Below, one piece after another: positions 48,955-57,137 of a stretch of DNA of 64,000 nucleotides; within the stretch, counting starts at the first letter, position 1; the number at the start of each line of letters is the position of its first letter. The stretch is from Francisella persica ATCC VR-331 (GTDB lineage Bacteria > Pseudomonadota > Gammaproteobacteria > Francisellales > Francisellaceae), in NCBI RefSeq assembly GCF_001653955.1, contig NZ_CP013022.1, forward strand, positions 1,178,001-1,242,000. Direction: 5' to 3'. The position numbers and the translations under genes are program-made. The notes beneath the pieces were generated by a model. The model made no database searches, had not been told where the DNA came from, and was given only the letters and a program-made list of their open reading frames with translations.

Positions 48955-49686
48955 TTATAAAAACAACATGAATATACCTATAGCTATTATCATGACATTC
49001 TCTATTAAAGATAAAAATCCTAAAGGAATATTGCTATTACCACCTACGCACGCACATTTAAGCTCACGCCTTTGTATATAAACAGCATAAAAAACAGAAA
49101 CAGCACCTATTAAGCCTATAAATATAGCTATTGCTGCAGCGAGAATCATAAAAATTGATGCGATAATGGCTATACCGACAAAAGCTTCTGCAAATGGATA
49201 AATATATGCATATCTTAAGTAACGCATTGCTAAGAGATCATAAGTTATAAACTGATTAACAAAACTATCTAAGTTTTGAAGCTTCAATGTCGCTAGAAAT
49301 GCAATACTTAGCCCCATAAATAATTTTATAGTTAATAAATCAAATATATTGCCTAGAATAAAATAACTAAATGATAGAGCTAATACAAAAGTCATCACCA
49401 AAACTGCTATTACAGGTTTATATGATTTTGCTTGTTTATCTTTTACTAAACCAAAAAAATTAACTAAATCATTATAGCCGCCAATCCTATTACCACTTAT
49501 AAATATTTGTGGAGTAGTTTTGACGTTGTATTTATTTTTAAACTCCTCTACCTGTTGTCTATCCTTAAGATGAATATCTTCTATGATATAGCCTTTGTGT
49601 CTTAGTAAATCCTTAGCTTTGATACCAAAAGGACAAACGTGTTTATCTGTCACCATTCTATAAATTACTGCTTGTTGTTTACTCAT
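48955..49686 (-). CDS. Glutaredoxin fused to a MauE-like membrane domain
   Basis: A 243-residue two-domain protein. Residues 1-80 are a glutaredoxin with active site CPFG beginning at Cys18 and the cis-proline segment KTTPQIFISGNRIGGYNDL. Residues about 90-243 carry four membrane segments of the MauE/DoxX type, and the C-terminal loop holds a second Cys pair in LKCACVGGNSNIPLG. The layout suggests electron or thiol transfer from the cytoplasm into the membrane or periplasm. The partner is unknown. It lies behind a dead metal-sensor-like gene and near oxyR, which fits a redox or metal stress role. Confidence 0.85.
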   Translation of the reverse strand: MSKQQAVIYRMVTDKHVCPFGIKAKDLLRHKGYIIEDIHLKDRQQVEEFKNKYNVKTTPQIFISGNRIGGYNDLVNFFGLVKDKQAKSYKPVIAVLVMTFVLALSFSYFILGNIFDLLTIKLFMGLSIAFLATLKLQNLDSFVNQFITYDLLAMRYLRYAYIYPFAEAFVGIAIIASIFMILAAAIAIFIGLIGAVSVFYAVYIQRRELKCACVGGNSNIPLGFLSLIENVMIIAIGIFMLFL

Positions 49687-49689
49687 CTA

Positions 49690-49938
49690 CTATTATCCTT
49701 TCATTAATATTCTTTTAGAAGTTTCATTAATTCTGACATTCTTTGCTATAAAGATACTTGAGAATCCTGTTCACAATATTTTTCTAGACAAGATTGCAAT
49801 ATACATCTCTAATATAGTCAACTCAATCAATTTCAAAACACCCCTGGCAGCTTAACACAATAACACTATCAATCATTCTTTTGATTGCTTCGACTTGACC
49901 AGCTAACGTAAATGTTTCTTATGACAAGGATTTGACAT
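49690..49938 (-). pseudogene. CsoR/FrmR-type small regulator, frameshifted
   Basis: From ATG 49938 the reverse strand reads MSNPCHKKHLR then a stop. One frame over it continues LAGQVEAIKRMIDSV and CQGC, matching the CsoR/FrmR/RcnR pattern (RxxGQVxAIxRMI...C). Later remains run to about 49700. Members sense copper, nickel or formaldehyde. The gene lies immediately upstream of the glutaredoxin-MauE gene on the same strand, so it may once have controlled it. Confidence 0.6.
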
Positions 49939-50087
49939 TTATAAACCTCTTTAAAATATACTCAATGTAGGATAATAATAACAAAGAGATTTATTAAAAA
50001 ATAGCGATTTATTTAGTATTTATACTTTCAAATATTTTATATTGTAGATTTAACTTTCCTATCAATACTCATAAAATTACTCCCCTA

Positions 50088-50480
50088 GATTAAATTTAAT
50101 TCCTTGTGTTAATAATAAGTCTTTACCATAGTTGATAGTACTAATTTGGAGGCGCATATATACTTTCCTGGCATCTGAATTAGCTTCTCCCCTCCTCCAA
50201 TATACTTCTCACCACCGAAAGCACTACCAATCACTGCCTAACTAGATAAAACTTTTCATCATTTTGAAAATTGTCTGTAAATATAGAATTTAATAAGCCA
50301 TATCTTACACTATTATTAAACTTGATAGCTTCATCAATATTTTAAAAAGACATTATGTATATTGGACAAAAGTTTTCTTCACCAACGATTGCATATTAGC
50401 ATTAGTGATATGTGCTTCTAAACCTAAATATAGTTCTTTTAATACACATGTCCCCCCTGTATTAATCAGCTTGTATCAAT
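50088..50480 (-). pseudogene. Aldehyde dehydrogenase (ALDH7-like), C-terminal remains
   Basis: Reverse-strand pieces give GEENFCPIYIMSF in composite frames, [20 protein letters not shown], and [12 protein letters not shown] then SDARKVYM, ending near 50088. This is the C-terminal pattern of alpha-aminoadipate semialdehyde dehydrogenase (GAFGGEKxTGGGREAGSDAWKxYMR). The 5' part is missing or unreadable. It follows a saccharopine dehydrogenase relic. Confidence 0.65.
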
Positions 50481-50556
50481 AATCCAGATTTATTTTAATA
50501 TTGATAAAATCTATTGTTATAAAAATCTTTTAGACATATAGAAATTTATAAAACCT

Positions 50557-51416
50557 TTAGGCTGATTTAGCATGAAGCAAAAGGTCAGTACTTACACACA
50601 AGCTAGTTGCTATTGTTAGTATAAGTACAATATCTTGATTAATACGTGGAATAACTCTCTCCATAATTTTAACCATTGTCTCTAAATCTTCACCAAACTT
50701 CATATCTTGCATCAAAAATTTCTTTTTTTCATAATGTTCTGGATAGAGAATGCTTTTATAGTTTATATTTTTACCATTACTAGTATAAGTCTCGATCATT
50801 GAATCAATACTACCAGAGGTATTAAAAGCTTCATAAGTAAGACCACTTATTTTAATTTCTTCAATATTTGCTAGTGGTGCTAAAGTTCTTTTCTATTAAC
50901 GATACCTTTAACATGGTTTAGCATATTCATTGATGAGACCTTCTGTAAACTAAGTTAATACATACTAAAGCATATTTGATACATTTAATGGTAAAACACC
51001 TAGTACTATATAAATTGAATTATTAGATATAATACTAATAAATCAAGGATCTAAACCACATTGCGGCACGAAAAAGTTATTTTTAGAATTCTCTGCCATA
51101 CCTTTAATATAATTAGTTGCCTCAATATCTTAAGTTAGATCAAAATAATTAAGCTCAAGCATACCAGCTAATTTAGCAATATTTAAAATGATAAACATGA
51201 AACAATCGTTTTAACAGCATTTTGCTTTACATAGTTTTGTAATTTTGTAGAATTTGTTGCATATAATTCTACATATTTAAAATTATCAATATTTTTTTCA
51301 ATACTGGCTTATCATCTGGAATATATATGTCAATCAAATGAACTTTATAATCACCGCTTAAGCAACTTACAAGTGAACCACCTCTGGCCAGTACCCAAAA
51401 TTATAATATTCTTCAT
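50557..51416 (-). pseudogene. Saccharopine dehydrogenase-like protein, disrupted
   Basis: From ATG 51416 the reverse strand reads MKNIIILGTGQ, an NAD-binding glycine motif, and then shifts. Later pieces are NFKYVELYATNSTKLQNYV, NYIKGMAENSKNNFFVPQCG, and an open C-terminal stretch with ETYTSNGKNINYKSILYPEHYEKKKFLM, which is typical of saccharopine dehydrogenases (KTxRYPGHxxxMxFL). Several stops and frameshifts lie between. With the adjacent ALDH7 relic it points to a lost lysine breakdown route. Confidence 0.7.
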
Positions 51417-51692
51417 AAATACCTCTTTTTCGTCACCTATAGATTTATTTTATATCACTTGGTTTGTCAAGAGTAAATATAATTCTGTATTGATTTACTA
51501 TTTAGATAATTATTACTAATACTAATTCACTATAAAAAGTGATACAAAAAAATAATCCAATAATTCTAACTCGTTTTTAAGGTATCAATCAAATCAGTAC
51601 TTATAATGATTAAATTCAAGATGATAATTTTATGGTGTGGTTGACTATAATTAATAGACTAATAGTGGTGTAAAAGTAGTATTTAGATATAA
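51417..51692. other. Intergenic gap
   Basis: About 275 AT-rich bases without recognised features. It may contain the end signals of the lipoprotein gene transcript. Confidence 0.4.
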
Positions 51693-53102
51693 TTAAAAAA
51701 TAAAATAATAGACTTTCTTAAACTTACCAATATCAACGATCCATAAAAGAGTATTTTTACCTTGCTGAATATCAATTTTTTGACGAATATTATTGACTTG
51801 AATCATATAATTACCACTATCAAGTAGTTGCTCAAACAAATCAATACTATTTGGTAGTAGTAGCCAACTTCTTAAATCAGCTTTTTTAGGATCAGTTTTT
51901 GATAAATCAAACTTTAAGATACTACCTAATAAACCTCCTAAAGCAAAATTCTTTTCATAATCGTATTTCAATACCTCGATAACAACATTTTGAGTTATAA
52001 TTTTGGGGTATGCTTCTACCAAAGATTTCATTGCAAACAAAGTTGTATCTAACAAAGTTTCAGTATATGTATCGGTTATATTGGTATCACCTACTGAGAT
52101 TATAACTCGCTTTGGATCAAACAAATTATAATCTGTGTTATATATTGGCAAATACATTTTCCTGACACCTATATTACCAAGATCTAGACTTGCTTGAGCA
52201 GATTTACGTGTATATACAAGTCCTTGCTCATAAAGTATTACTACTCTTCCCAAACCAATTGCAAATGGTGATGTCTGGCTTATTATCGCTGATCTAAACT
52301 CATTAGCAGTTTGATCAAGATACCTATTGCCAACCGTATATTGTTGTGCATTTTCAATATCTACCAAAGATTTTTGGTAATCTTTTGAAAATGAAGAATT
52401 AAGTAATGCTTTGAGGTAGTAACTCATTGGATTCCCATATGCATTGGGAATTCTTTTTGAAAACTCAAGCATGTGTGTCAATACTTTAAAATTTTCTAAA
52501 CCTAGATTATCGCTCGTTATCTCATTTCTATCTAAGTATTTTTCTCCAAGCTGCTTCATCACTTCAGCAAGCGTTTCTTGCTCATCACGCCATATTTTAG
52601 CCTTATCAATGTTATCAAGTGCTTGTATTGCTTCTTTAATATTATTTGTTTTGAGATAGTTTAAAGCCTGATAAGTATACAAAAAAGTAATTGCATAGTC
52701 TGGAACATTATATGCATTCTTAATATCATAATAGTTATATGTATTTCTATTTAGAAGCATTTTTTTTGCTTGATCTAAAGATTGCTGCTGATTTTTAGGT
52801 AGAGACTCTATAGCCTTGTTATAGGCTGTTATTGATGTTTGGTAGTCACTGTTTAACTGTAACAACCTTCCAGATTCTAATTGATTAAGACTTTTAAGCT
52901 GTTTGACATTGCTGATACTATTATTTTTTTTTATTGCCTCAGTTAAGTCTCCTTTAATTAGTTCCTTACACACAGGGCTAAATAGCCAAGGATAGCTACC
53001 AGAAGCAAACTTCAGCTTTGTGATATCTTTTTTTACTATACTACAAGAATTTAGTAGTATTAAAAATATAATTATAAATAAAAAATTACTAACTTTTTTC
53101 AT
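51693..53102 (-). CDS. COG3014-like lipoprotein with TPR-type repeats
   Basis: A 469-residue lipoprotein: MKKVSNFLFIIIFLILLNSC has the lipobox L-N-S-C. Residues about 35-230 are helical repeat-like (LESGRLLQLNSDYQTSITAYN, FLYTYQALNYLKTNNIKEAI), and the C-terminal half is a beta-rich domain (VGRVVILYEQGL-type region GLGRVVILYEQGLVYTRKSA). This matches the COG3014 family of uncharacterised outer-membrane-associated proteins. ATG 53102 was chosen for its signal peptide. The start overlaps the upstream vanY copy by 14 bases. Its first 97 codons are also present in the duplicated block at 53583-53871. Confidence 0.8.
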   Translation of the reverse strand: MKKVSNFLFIIIFLILLNSCSIVKKDITKLKFASGSYPWLFSPVCKELIKGDLTEAIKKNNSISNVKQLKSLNQLESGRLLQLNSDYQTSITAYNKAIESLPKNQQQSLDQAKKMLLNRNTYNYYDIKNAYNVPDYAITFLYTYQALNYLKTNNIKEAIQALDNIDKAKIWRDEQETLAEVMKQLGEKYLDRNEITSDNLGLENFKVLTHMLEFSKRIPNAYGNPMSYYLKALLNSSFSKDYQKSLVDIENAQQYTVGNRYLDQTANEFRSAIISQTSPFAIGLGRVVILYEQGLVYTRKSAQASLDLGNIGVRKMYLPIYNTDYNLFDPKRVIISVGDTNITDTYTETLLDTTLFAMKSLVEAYPKIITQNVVIEVLKYDYEKNFALGGLLGSILKFDLSKTDPKKADLRSWLLLPNSIDLFEQLLDSGNYMIQVNNIRQKIDIQQGKNTLLWIVDIGKFKKVYYFIF

Positions 53103-53871
53103 TGTGATAACACCAGTGCCATGGTTCATATACAAACCCATAGTCATTATTACGTGGGAAACTCAACTTAAAGCCATATTTATATGCATTTTTAGTTAAC
53201 CATTCAAAAGCATAAGTTTTTTCAAAGCTCTCTGTCAAAACCTCTTTTTCATCTCCAGTTGTTAAATCAATAGCTCTACCAGTATGATGTTCACTTTCTC
53301 CTGGCAAAGCATTTACTTTCATAATTTGTTCTAAAGTCTGTCCACTAGCAAGTTTTCTATCTATAATTTTCTGCTGATACTCATAGCTTCTAAAGCCTGA
53401 AACTATAAATAGACTAACACCGTCATTAGCTGCTGCTTGTTTCAGAGCTAACCACGCTTTATAAGTATTTTTCTCTAAAAGTAAATCTCGACCAAAAAAA
53501 TCTTTACCTGCTGAAACAAGATCACGCTGTTTGGCCTCTGGGAAAATTATTTTTCTTACCATTGAGCATCCTCTTCTAGTTCCCTTGTTATAGGCTGTTA
53601 TTGATGTTTGGTAGTCACTGTTTAACTGTAACAACCTTCCAGATTCTAATTGATTAAGACTTTTAAGCTGTTTGACATTGCTGATACTATTATTTTTTTT
53701 TATTGCCTCAGTTAAGTCTCCTTTAATTAGTTCCTTACACACAGGGCTAAATAGCCAAGGATAGCTACCAGAAGCAAACTTCAGCTTTGTGATATCTTTT
53801 TTTACTATACTACAAGAATTTAGTAGTATTAAAAATATAATTATAAATAAAAAATTACTAACTTTTTTCAT
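53089..53871 (-). CDS. Chimeric ORF: lipoprotein N-terminus fused to VanY carboxypeptidase
   Basis: The duplication junction joins, in frame, the first 97 residues of the COG3014 lipoprotein (lipobox L-N-S-C kept) through the new linker GTRRGCS to a complete 157-residue VanY domain (SEHHTGRAIDLTTGD, EPWHWCYH). If translated from ATG 53871 it would be a 260-residue membrane-anchored D,D-carboxypeptidase. The internal vanY start (53562) keeps its own upstream context only from the dnaQ 3' end, so either the fusion or the normal VanY may be made. This ORF exists only because of the tandem duplication. Confidence 0.8.
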   Translation of the reverse strand: MKKVSNFLFIIIFLILLNSCSIVKKDITKLKFASGSYPWLFSPVCKELIKGDLTEAIKKNNSISNVKQLKSLNQLESGRLLQLNSDYQTSITAYNKGTRRGCSMVRKIIFPEAKQRDLVSAGKDFFGRDLLLEKNTYKAWLALKQAAANDGVSLFIVSGFRSYEYQQKIIDRKLASGQTLEQIMKVNALPGESEHHTGRAIDLTTGDEKEVLTESFEKTYAFEWLTKNAYKYGFKLSFPRNNDYGFVYEPWHWCYHNEKS

Positions 53872-54331
53872 TGTGATAACACCAGTGCCATGGTTCATAT
53901 ACAAACCCATAGTCATTATTACGTGGGAAACTCAACTTAAAGCCATATTTATATGCATTTTTAGTTAACCATTCAAAAGCATAAGTTTTTTCAAAGCTCT
54001 CTGTCAAAACCTCTTTTTCATCTCCAGTTGTTAAATCAATAGCTCTACCAGTATGATGTTCACTTTCTCCTGGCAAAGCATTTACTTTCATAATTTGTTC
54101 TAAAGTCTGTCCACTAGCAAGTTTTCTATCTATAATTTTCTGCTGATACTCATAGCTTCTAAAGCCTGAAACTATAAATAGACTAACACCGTCATTAGCT
54201 GCTGCTTGTTTCAGAGCTAACCACGCTTTATAAGTATTTTTCTCTAAAAGTAAATCTCGACCAAAAAAATCTTTACCTGCTGAAACAAGATCACGCTGTT
54301 TGGCCTCTGGGAAAATTATTTTTCTTACCAT
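53858..54331 (-). CDS. VanY-type D-alanyl-D-alanine carboxypeptidase
   Basis: A 157-residue protein of the M15B/VanY family. Zinc and catalytic residues appear in SEHHTGRAIDL (H-x6-D pattern) and in EPWHWCYH (second zinc His), with SGFRSYEYQQKI upstream. The enzyme removes terminal D-Ala from cell wall peptides. No signal peptide is present, so it may act on cytoplasmic precursors or on recycled muropeptides. It overlaps the dnaQ stop by seven bases. This is the dnaQ-proximal copy of the duplicated gene; the second copy occupies 53089-53562 inside the chimera. Confidence 0.85.
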   Translation of the reverse strand: MVRKIIFPEAKQRDLVSAGKDFFGRDLLLEKNTYKAWLALKQAAANDGVSLFIVSGFRSYEYQQKIIDRKLASGQTLEQIMKVNALPGESEHHTGRAIDLTTGDEKEVLTESFEKTYAFEWLTKNAYKYGFKLSFPRNNDYGFVYEPWHWCYHNEKS

Positions 54332-55017
54332 TGAGCATCCTCTTCTAGTTTTAGTAAGTTGCTAAGATAACTATGATGTGTAGTAATATCGCTAATACTG
54401 TCATCAGCTTTGCGTAAGTTTAGTTTATTAACATCAATATCAATACTATTTTTACTTACTGTTTTGACTGTTTGAAGGCTTAGGTTAGTCTGCCCACCTG
54501 TCATAGCTAGGTAAACATCAGCTAAAAGCCCACTATCTAGTAATGCACCATGAAAAGTACGATTATCATTTCTAATTTGATATCTCTTACATAATGCATC
54601 AAGATTATTTTTCTGGAGAGGATGTTTTTTTCTAGCTAACTCAAGGCTATCGATAATTTTAGTAACATTTTGCTCTAGTGTTCCATGCTTATTATTTTTT
54701 AAAAGGCTAAGTTCCCAATTAATAAATGGTACATCAAAAGCCGCATTATGAACTATCACTTCAGCATCTTTTAGAAAATTAATCATTTCATCAACTTTAT
54801 CTTCAAAAAGAGGCTTATCTGCAAGAAATTCATTTGTAAGGCCATGAATAGCTAAAGCTCCAGATTCAACTTTATAATTTGGATTACAGTAGAAATGTAG
54901 TGTATTTCCTGTGATCCTTCTATTAATAACTTCAACTGCACCAAACTCAATAATCCTATTACCAATCTTATAATCAAAACCAGTTGTCTCAGTATCTATG
55001 AAAACTTGTCGTAACAT
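54325..55017 (-). CDS. dnaQ: DNA polymerase III epsilon subunit (proofreading exonuclease)
   Basis: The 3'-5' exonuclease of the replicase. The 230-residue protein has ExoI VFIDTETTGFDYKIGNRIIE, ExoII HNAAFDVPFINWEL, and ExoIII with HGALLDSGLLADVYL (HxAxxD), followed by a short tail that should bind the alpha subunit. The length fits (E. coli 243). The last residues lie within the duplicated block and overlap vanY. Confidence 0.95.
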   Translation of the reverse strand: MLRQVFIDTETTGFDYKIGNRIIEFGAVEVINRRITGNTLHFYCNPNYKVESGALAIHGLTNEFLADKPLFEDKVDEMINFLKDAEVIVHNAAFDVPFINWELSLLKNNKHGTLEQNVTKIIDSLELARKKHPLQKNNLDALCKRYQIRNDNRTFHGALLDSGLLADVYLAMTGGQTNLSLQTVKTVSKNSIDIDVNKLNLRKADDSISDITTHHSYLSNLLKLEEDAQW

Positions 55018-55071
55018 TTTAAAAATACTTTATAAATATACTAGAATTTAATTATAGCAACAGATTACTAT

Positions 55072-55680
55072 AAATTATAATGTATATATTCTAGAATAGA
55101 TAGTTTTGTCTTTCTATAAAATTTTGTACTAAGTAAGATTATGTTAGTGTAATCAAATCCTAACCAAGAACCACAAAAGACGTTAAATCTAAAACCAGCA
55201 CCATATATAACATGAATAGTTTTTGATGTTTTAAAGAATTTAAGAATAATCAACATATGGGATAACCATTATGTTAAAAACTGCAGTAGTATAACTTGTT
55301 TGTACAGACCATACCATGATGCTACATTAGTCCATGAACCTAAAAAAACATCAGCAAGTTAATTTTAGCATAGGTATAATAGAACCAAAAGATGGTACGC
55401 TAGCAATATTTTTGGGTTATAACAGCTTCAAAGTTTATATCTGAAACTACCAAGCCATAATTAACATCAAATGTGCCAACATTACAGCCATTTTTAGTTT
55501 GAAATCCAGAAACATTTGATAAACTAAGCCAAAAAATGGTAATTGCTAACTATCTCCATTTGATAAATATTTTGTTTGAATAAGTTGTTTTTGCGTATTT
55601 ATATCAGAAATTTATTCTACTGTATAGCTATTATAAGTAAGCAAGAGCAAACTTATCAAAGTTATAAAAATATTTCTCAT
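55072..55680 (-). pseudogene. Relic of an OmpW/OmpA-like outer-membrane protein
   Basis: From ATG 55680 the reverse strand has a signal peptide (MRNIFITLISLLLLTYNSYTV) and a stop. Further frames contain NYGLVVSDINFEA and, near the 3' end, YGAGFRFNVFCGSWLGFDYT, a beta-barrel pattern with alternating residues (YGAGxRFN...LGFDYT). The product would have been a small surface barrel. Multiple frameshifts; family not fixed. Confidence 0.5.
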
Positions 55681-55751
55681 CTTATACAGCTTAAAATACC
55701 TAGATTTTTTAAAAAAGGCTAAAAACAAATTAATATAATGAATAAATTTTA

Positions 55752-56351
55752 TTATAGATCTGTAAGGTGATCAGATAGATACTCAGCAACACCTTGAGGA
55801 GAAGCTTTCATGCCTTGATTACCTTTCTTCCAACCTGCTGGACAAACTTCTCCATGCTCTTCGTGGAATTGTAAAGCTTCTACCATTCTGATAACTTCAT
55901 CCATATTTCTACCTAATGGTAGATCATTAACTACTTGATGACGTACCACACCAGACTTATCGATTAAGAAAGTACCTCTAAATGCCATGCCACCAGCAGA
56001 TTGCACATCATACGCTTTAACGATTTCTTGGTTAATATCAGCAACCATAGTATATTTAACTGGACCAATACCTCCATCATTTATTGGCGTATTTCTCCAA
56101 GCATTATGAGTAAAATGTGAGTCAATTGATATAGAAATAACTTCTACACCAAGCTCTTTAAGCTTAGCTGTTCTTTTATCTAAAGCGATAAGCTCAGATG
56201 GGCATACAAATGTGAAATCTAATGGATAGAATACCACAACAGCATACTTACCTTGAATAGCTTTTGCAAAATCATAACTATCAACAATCTCGCCATTACC
56301 TAAAACAGCTGGGGCATTAAATACCGGTGCTTTTTTACCTACTAATACCAT
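55752..56351 (-). CDS. ahpC: Typical 2-Cys peroxiredoxin
   Basis: A 199-residue Prx1/AhpC-type peroxidase. The peroxidatic Cys is Cys50 in DFTFVCPSELIA, and the resolving Cys lies in HGEVCPAGWKKGNQG about 120 residues later. It reduces H2O2, organic peroxides and peroxynitrite in the cytoplasm. The ATG at 56351 has GGAGGAT upstream. It is a single gene, with an HAD gene transcribed divergently. It is a likely OxyR target, but no operator can be shown by eye. Confidence 0.96.
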   Translation of the reverse strand: MVLVGKKAPVFNAPAVLGNGEIVDSYDFAKAIQGKYAVVVFYPLDFTFVCPSELIALDKRTAKLKELGVEVISISIDSHFTHNAWRNTPINDGGIGPVKYTMVADINQEIVKAYDVQSAGGMAFRGTFLIDKSGVVRHQVVNDLPLGRNMDEVIRMVEALQFHEEHGEVCPAGWKKGNQGMKASPQGVAEYLSDHLTDL

Positions 56352-56492
56352 AATTCATCCTCCATTTAATTAAAGTTTTATGGTCAATTTATCTAAATTA
56401 GCGCTTGTAATTTTGCTTACTAATTGCACTTATGTCAACTTTATTTATTGTATATAATATCTCTAATAATATTTAATTTCAAAAAAAATAAT

Positions 56493-57074
56493 ATGCTTTT
56501 ACCTGTTCATAAAAATACTAAACTACTAATTTTTGATTGTGATGGTACTATTGCAAATAATATGGATATCCATATAAATGCATGGCTTAATGTTTTAAAA
56601 AATACAAAAGTCGAATTTGAGTTAGTAGACTTTGAGAAATATAATGGTCTGCCTAGCGAATATATCCTAAAAGAAGTTTTTAACTTAGATGATAATCAAA
56701 CACCTAAAATAGCGGATAAAATTAAAAAAACAACCTATGAACTACTAAATCAAACAAAGCCTATCGAACCTATAGTTGATTTAATTAAGCACTATCATAA
56801 CAAAATGCCTATGCTGGTGTTATCTGGCAGTAAAAAATTAAATGTATATAAATCTCTTGATGTGCTGGGGCTTAGAGATTTTTTTGATGAGATTATTACT
56901 ACTGATGATAATCATCCAAGTAAAAATACTCCAGCGGCATTTACTATGCTTGCAGATAAATATAACCTAAGACCTCGAGAATGCCATGTGTTTGAAGATG
57001 GTATTCCAGGGCTTATCAGCGCTTTACAAGCTGGTATGACAGTTACAGATGTTAGAAATATTGAATTAGATTAA
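56493..57074 (+). CDS. HAD-superfamily hydrolase (phosphoglucomutase-like)
   Basis: A 193-residue HAD subfamily IA protein. Motif I is LIFDCDGTIANNMD, the small helical cap follows (residues about 20-85), motif II is MLVLSGSKKL, and motif IV is CHVFEDGIPGLISALQAGM. The closest general type is beta-phosphoglucomutase or fructose-1-phosphatase (YqaB-like). The substrate cannot be set. I used the ATG at 56493, immediately before the conserved part, not the upstream extension from 56424. Confidence 0.85.
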   Translation: MLLPVHKNTKLLIFDCDGTIANNMDIHINAWLNVLKNTKVEFELVDFEKYNGLPSEYILKEVFNLDDNQTPKIADKIKKTTYELLNQTKPIEPIVDLIKHYHNKMPMLVLSGSKKLNVYKSLDVLGLRDFFDEIITTDDNHPSKNTPAAFTMLADKYNLRPRECHVFEDGIPGLISALQAGMTVTDVRNIELD

Positions 57075-57137
57075 AAGATTTATAAAAAAATAATTGTTAA
57101 AATTAATAACTTAAAATTTTTAAAGCTAGTCTTAACT

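Larger units (their letters stand above)
52814..54350. repeat. 768-bp tandem duplication
   Basis: Bases 52814-53581 and 53583-54350 are the same as far as I can compare them, with period 769 and one extra C (53582) at the junction. The unit holds the first 97 codons of the lipoprotein gene, a whole vanY gene and the last bases of dnaQ. The absence of divergence suggests a recent event or continuing gene conversion. No long repeat flanks the unit; the joint looks like non-homologous or very short homology. Confidence 0.95.

Noticed and set aside
51693-54350. Possible insertion sequence causing the repeat
   Set aside because: The repeated unit contains only local genes and no transposase or terminal inverted repeats.
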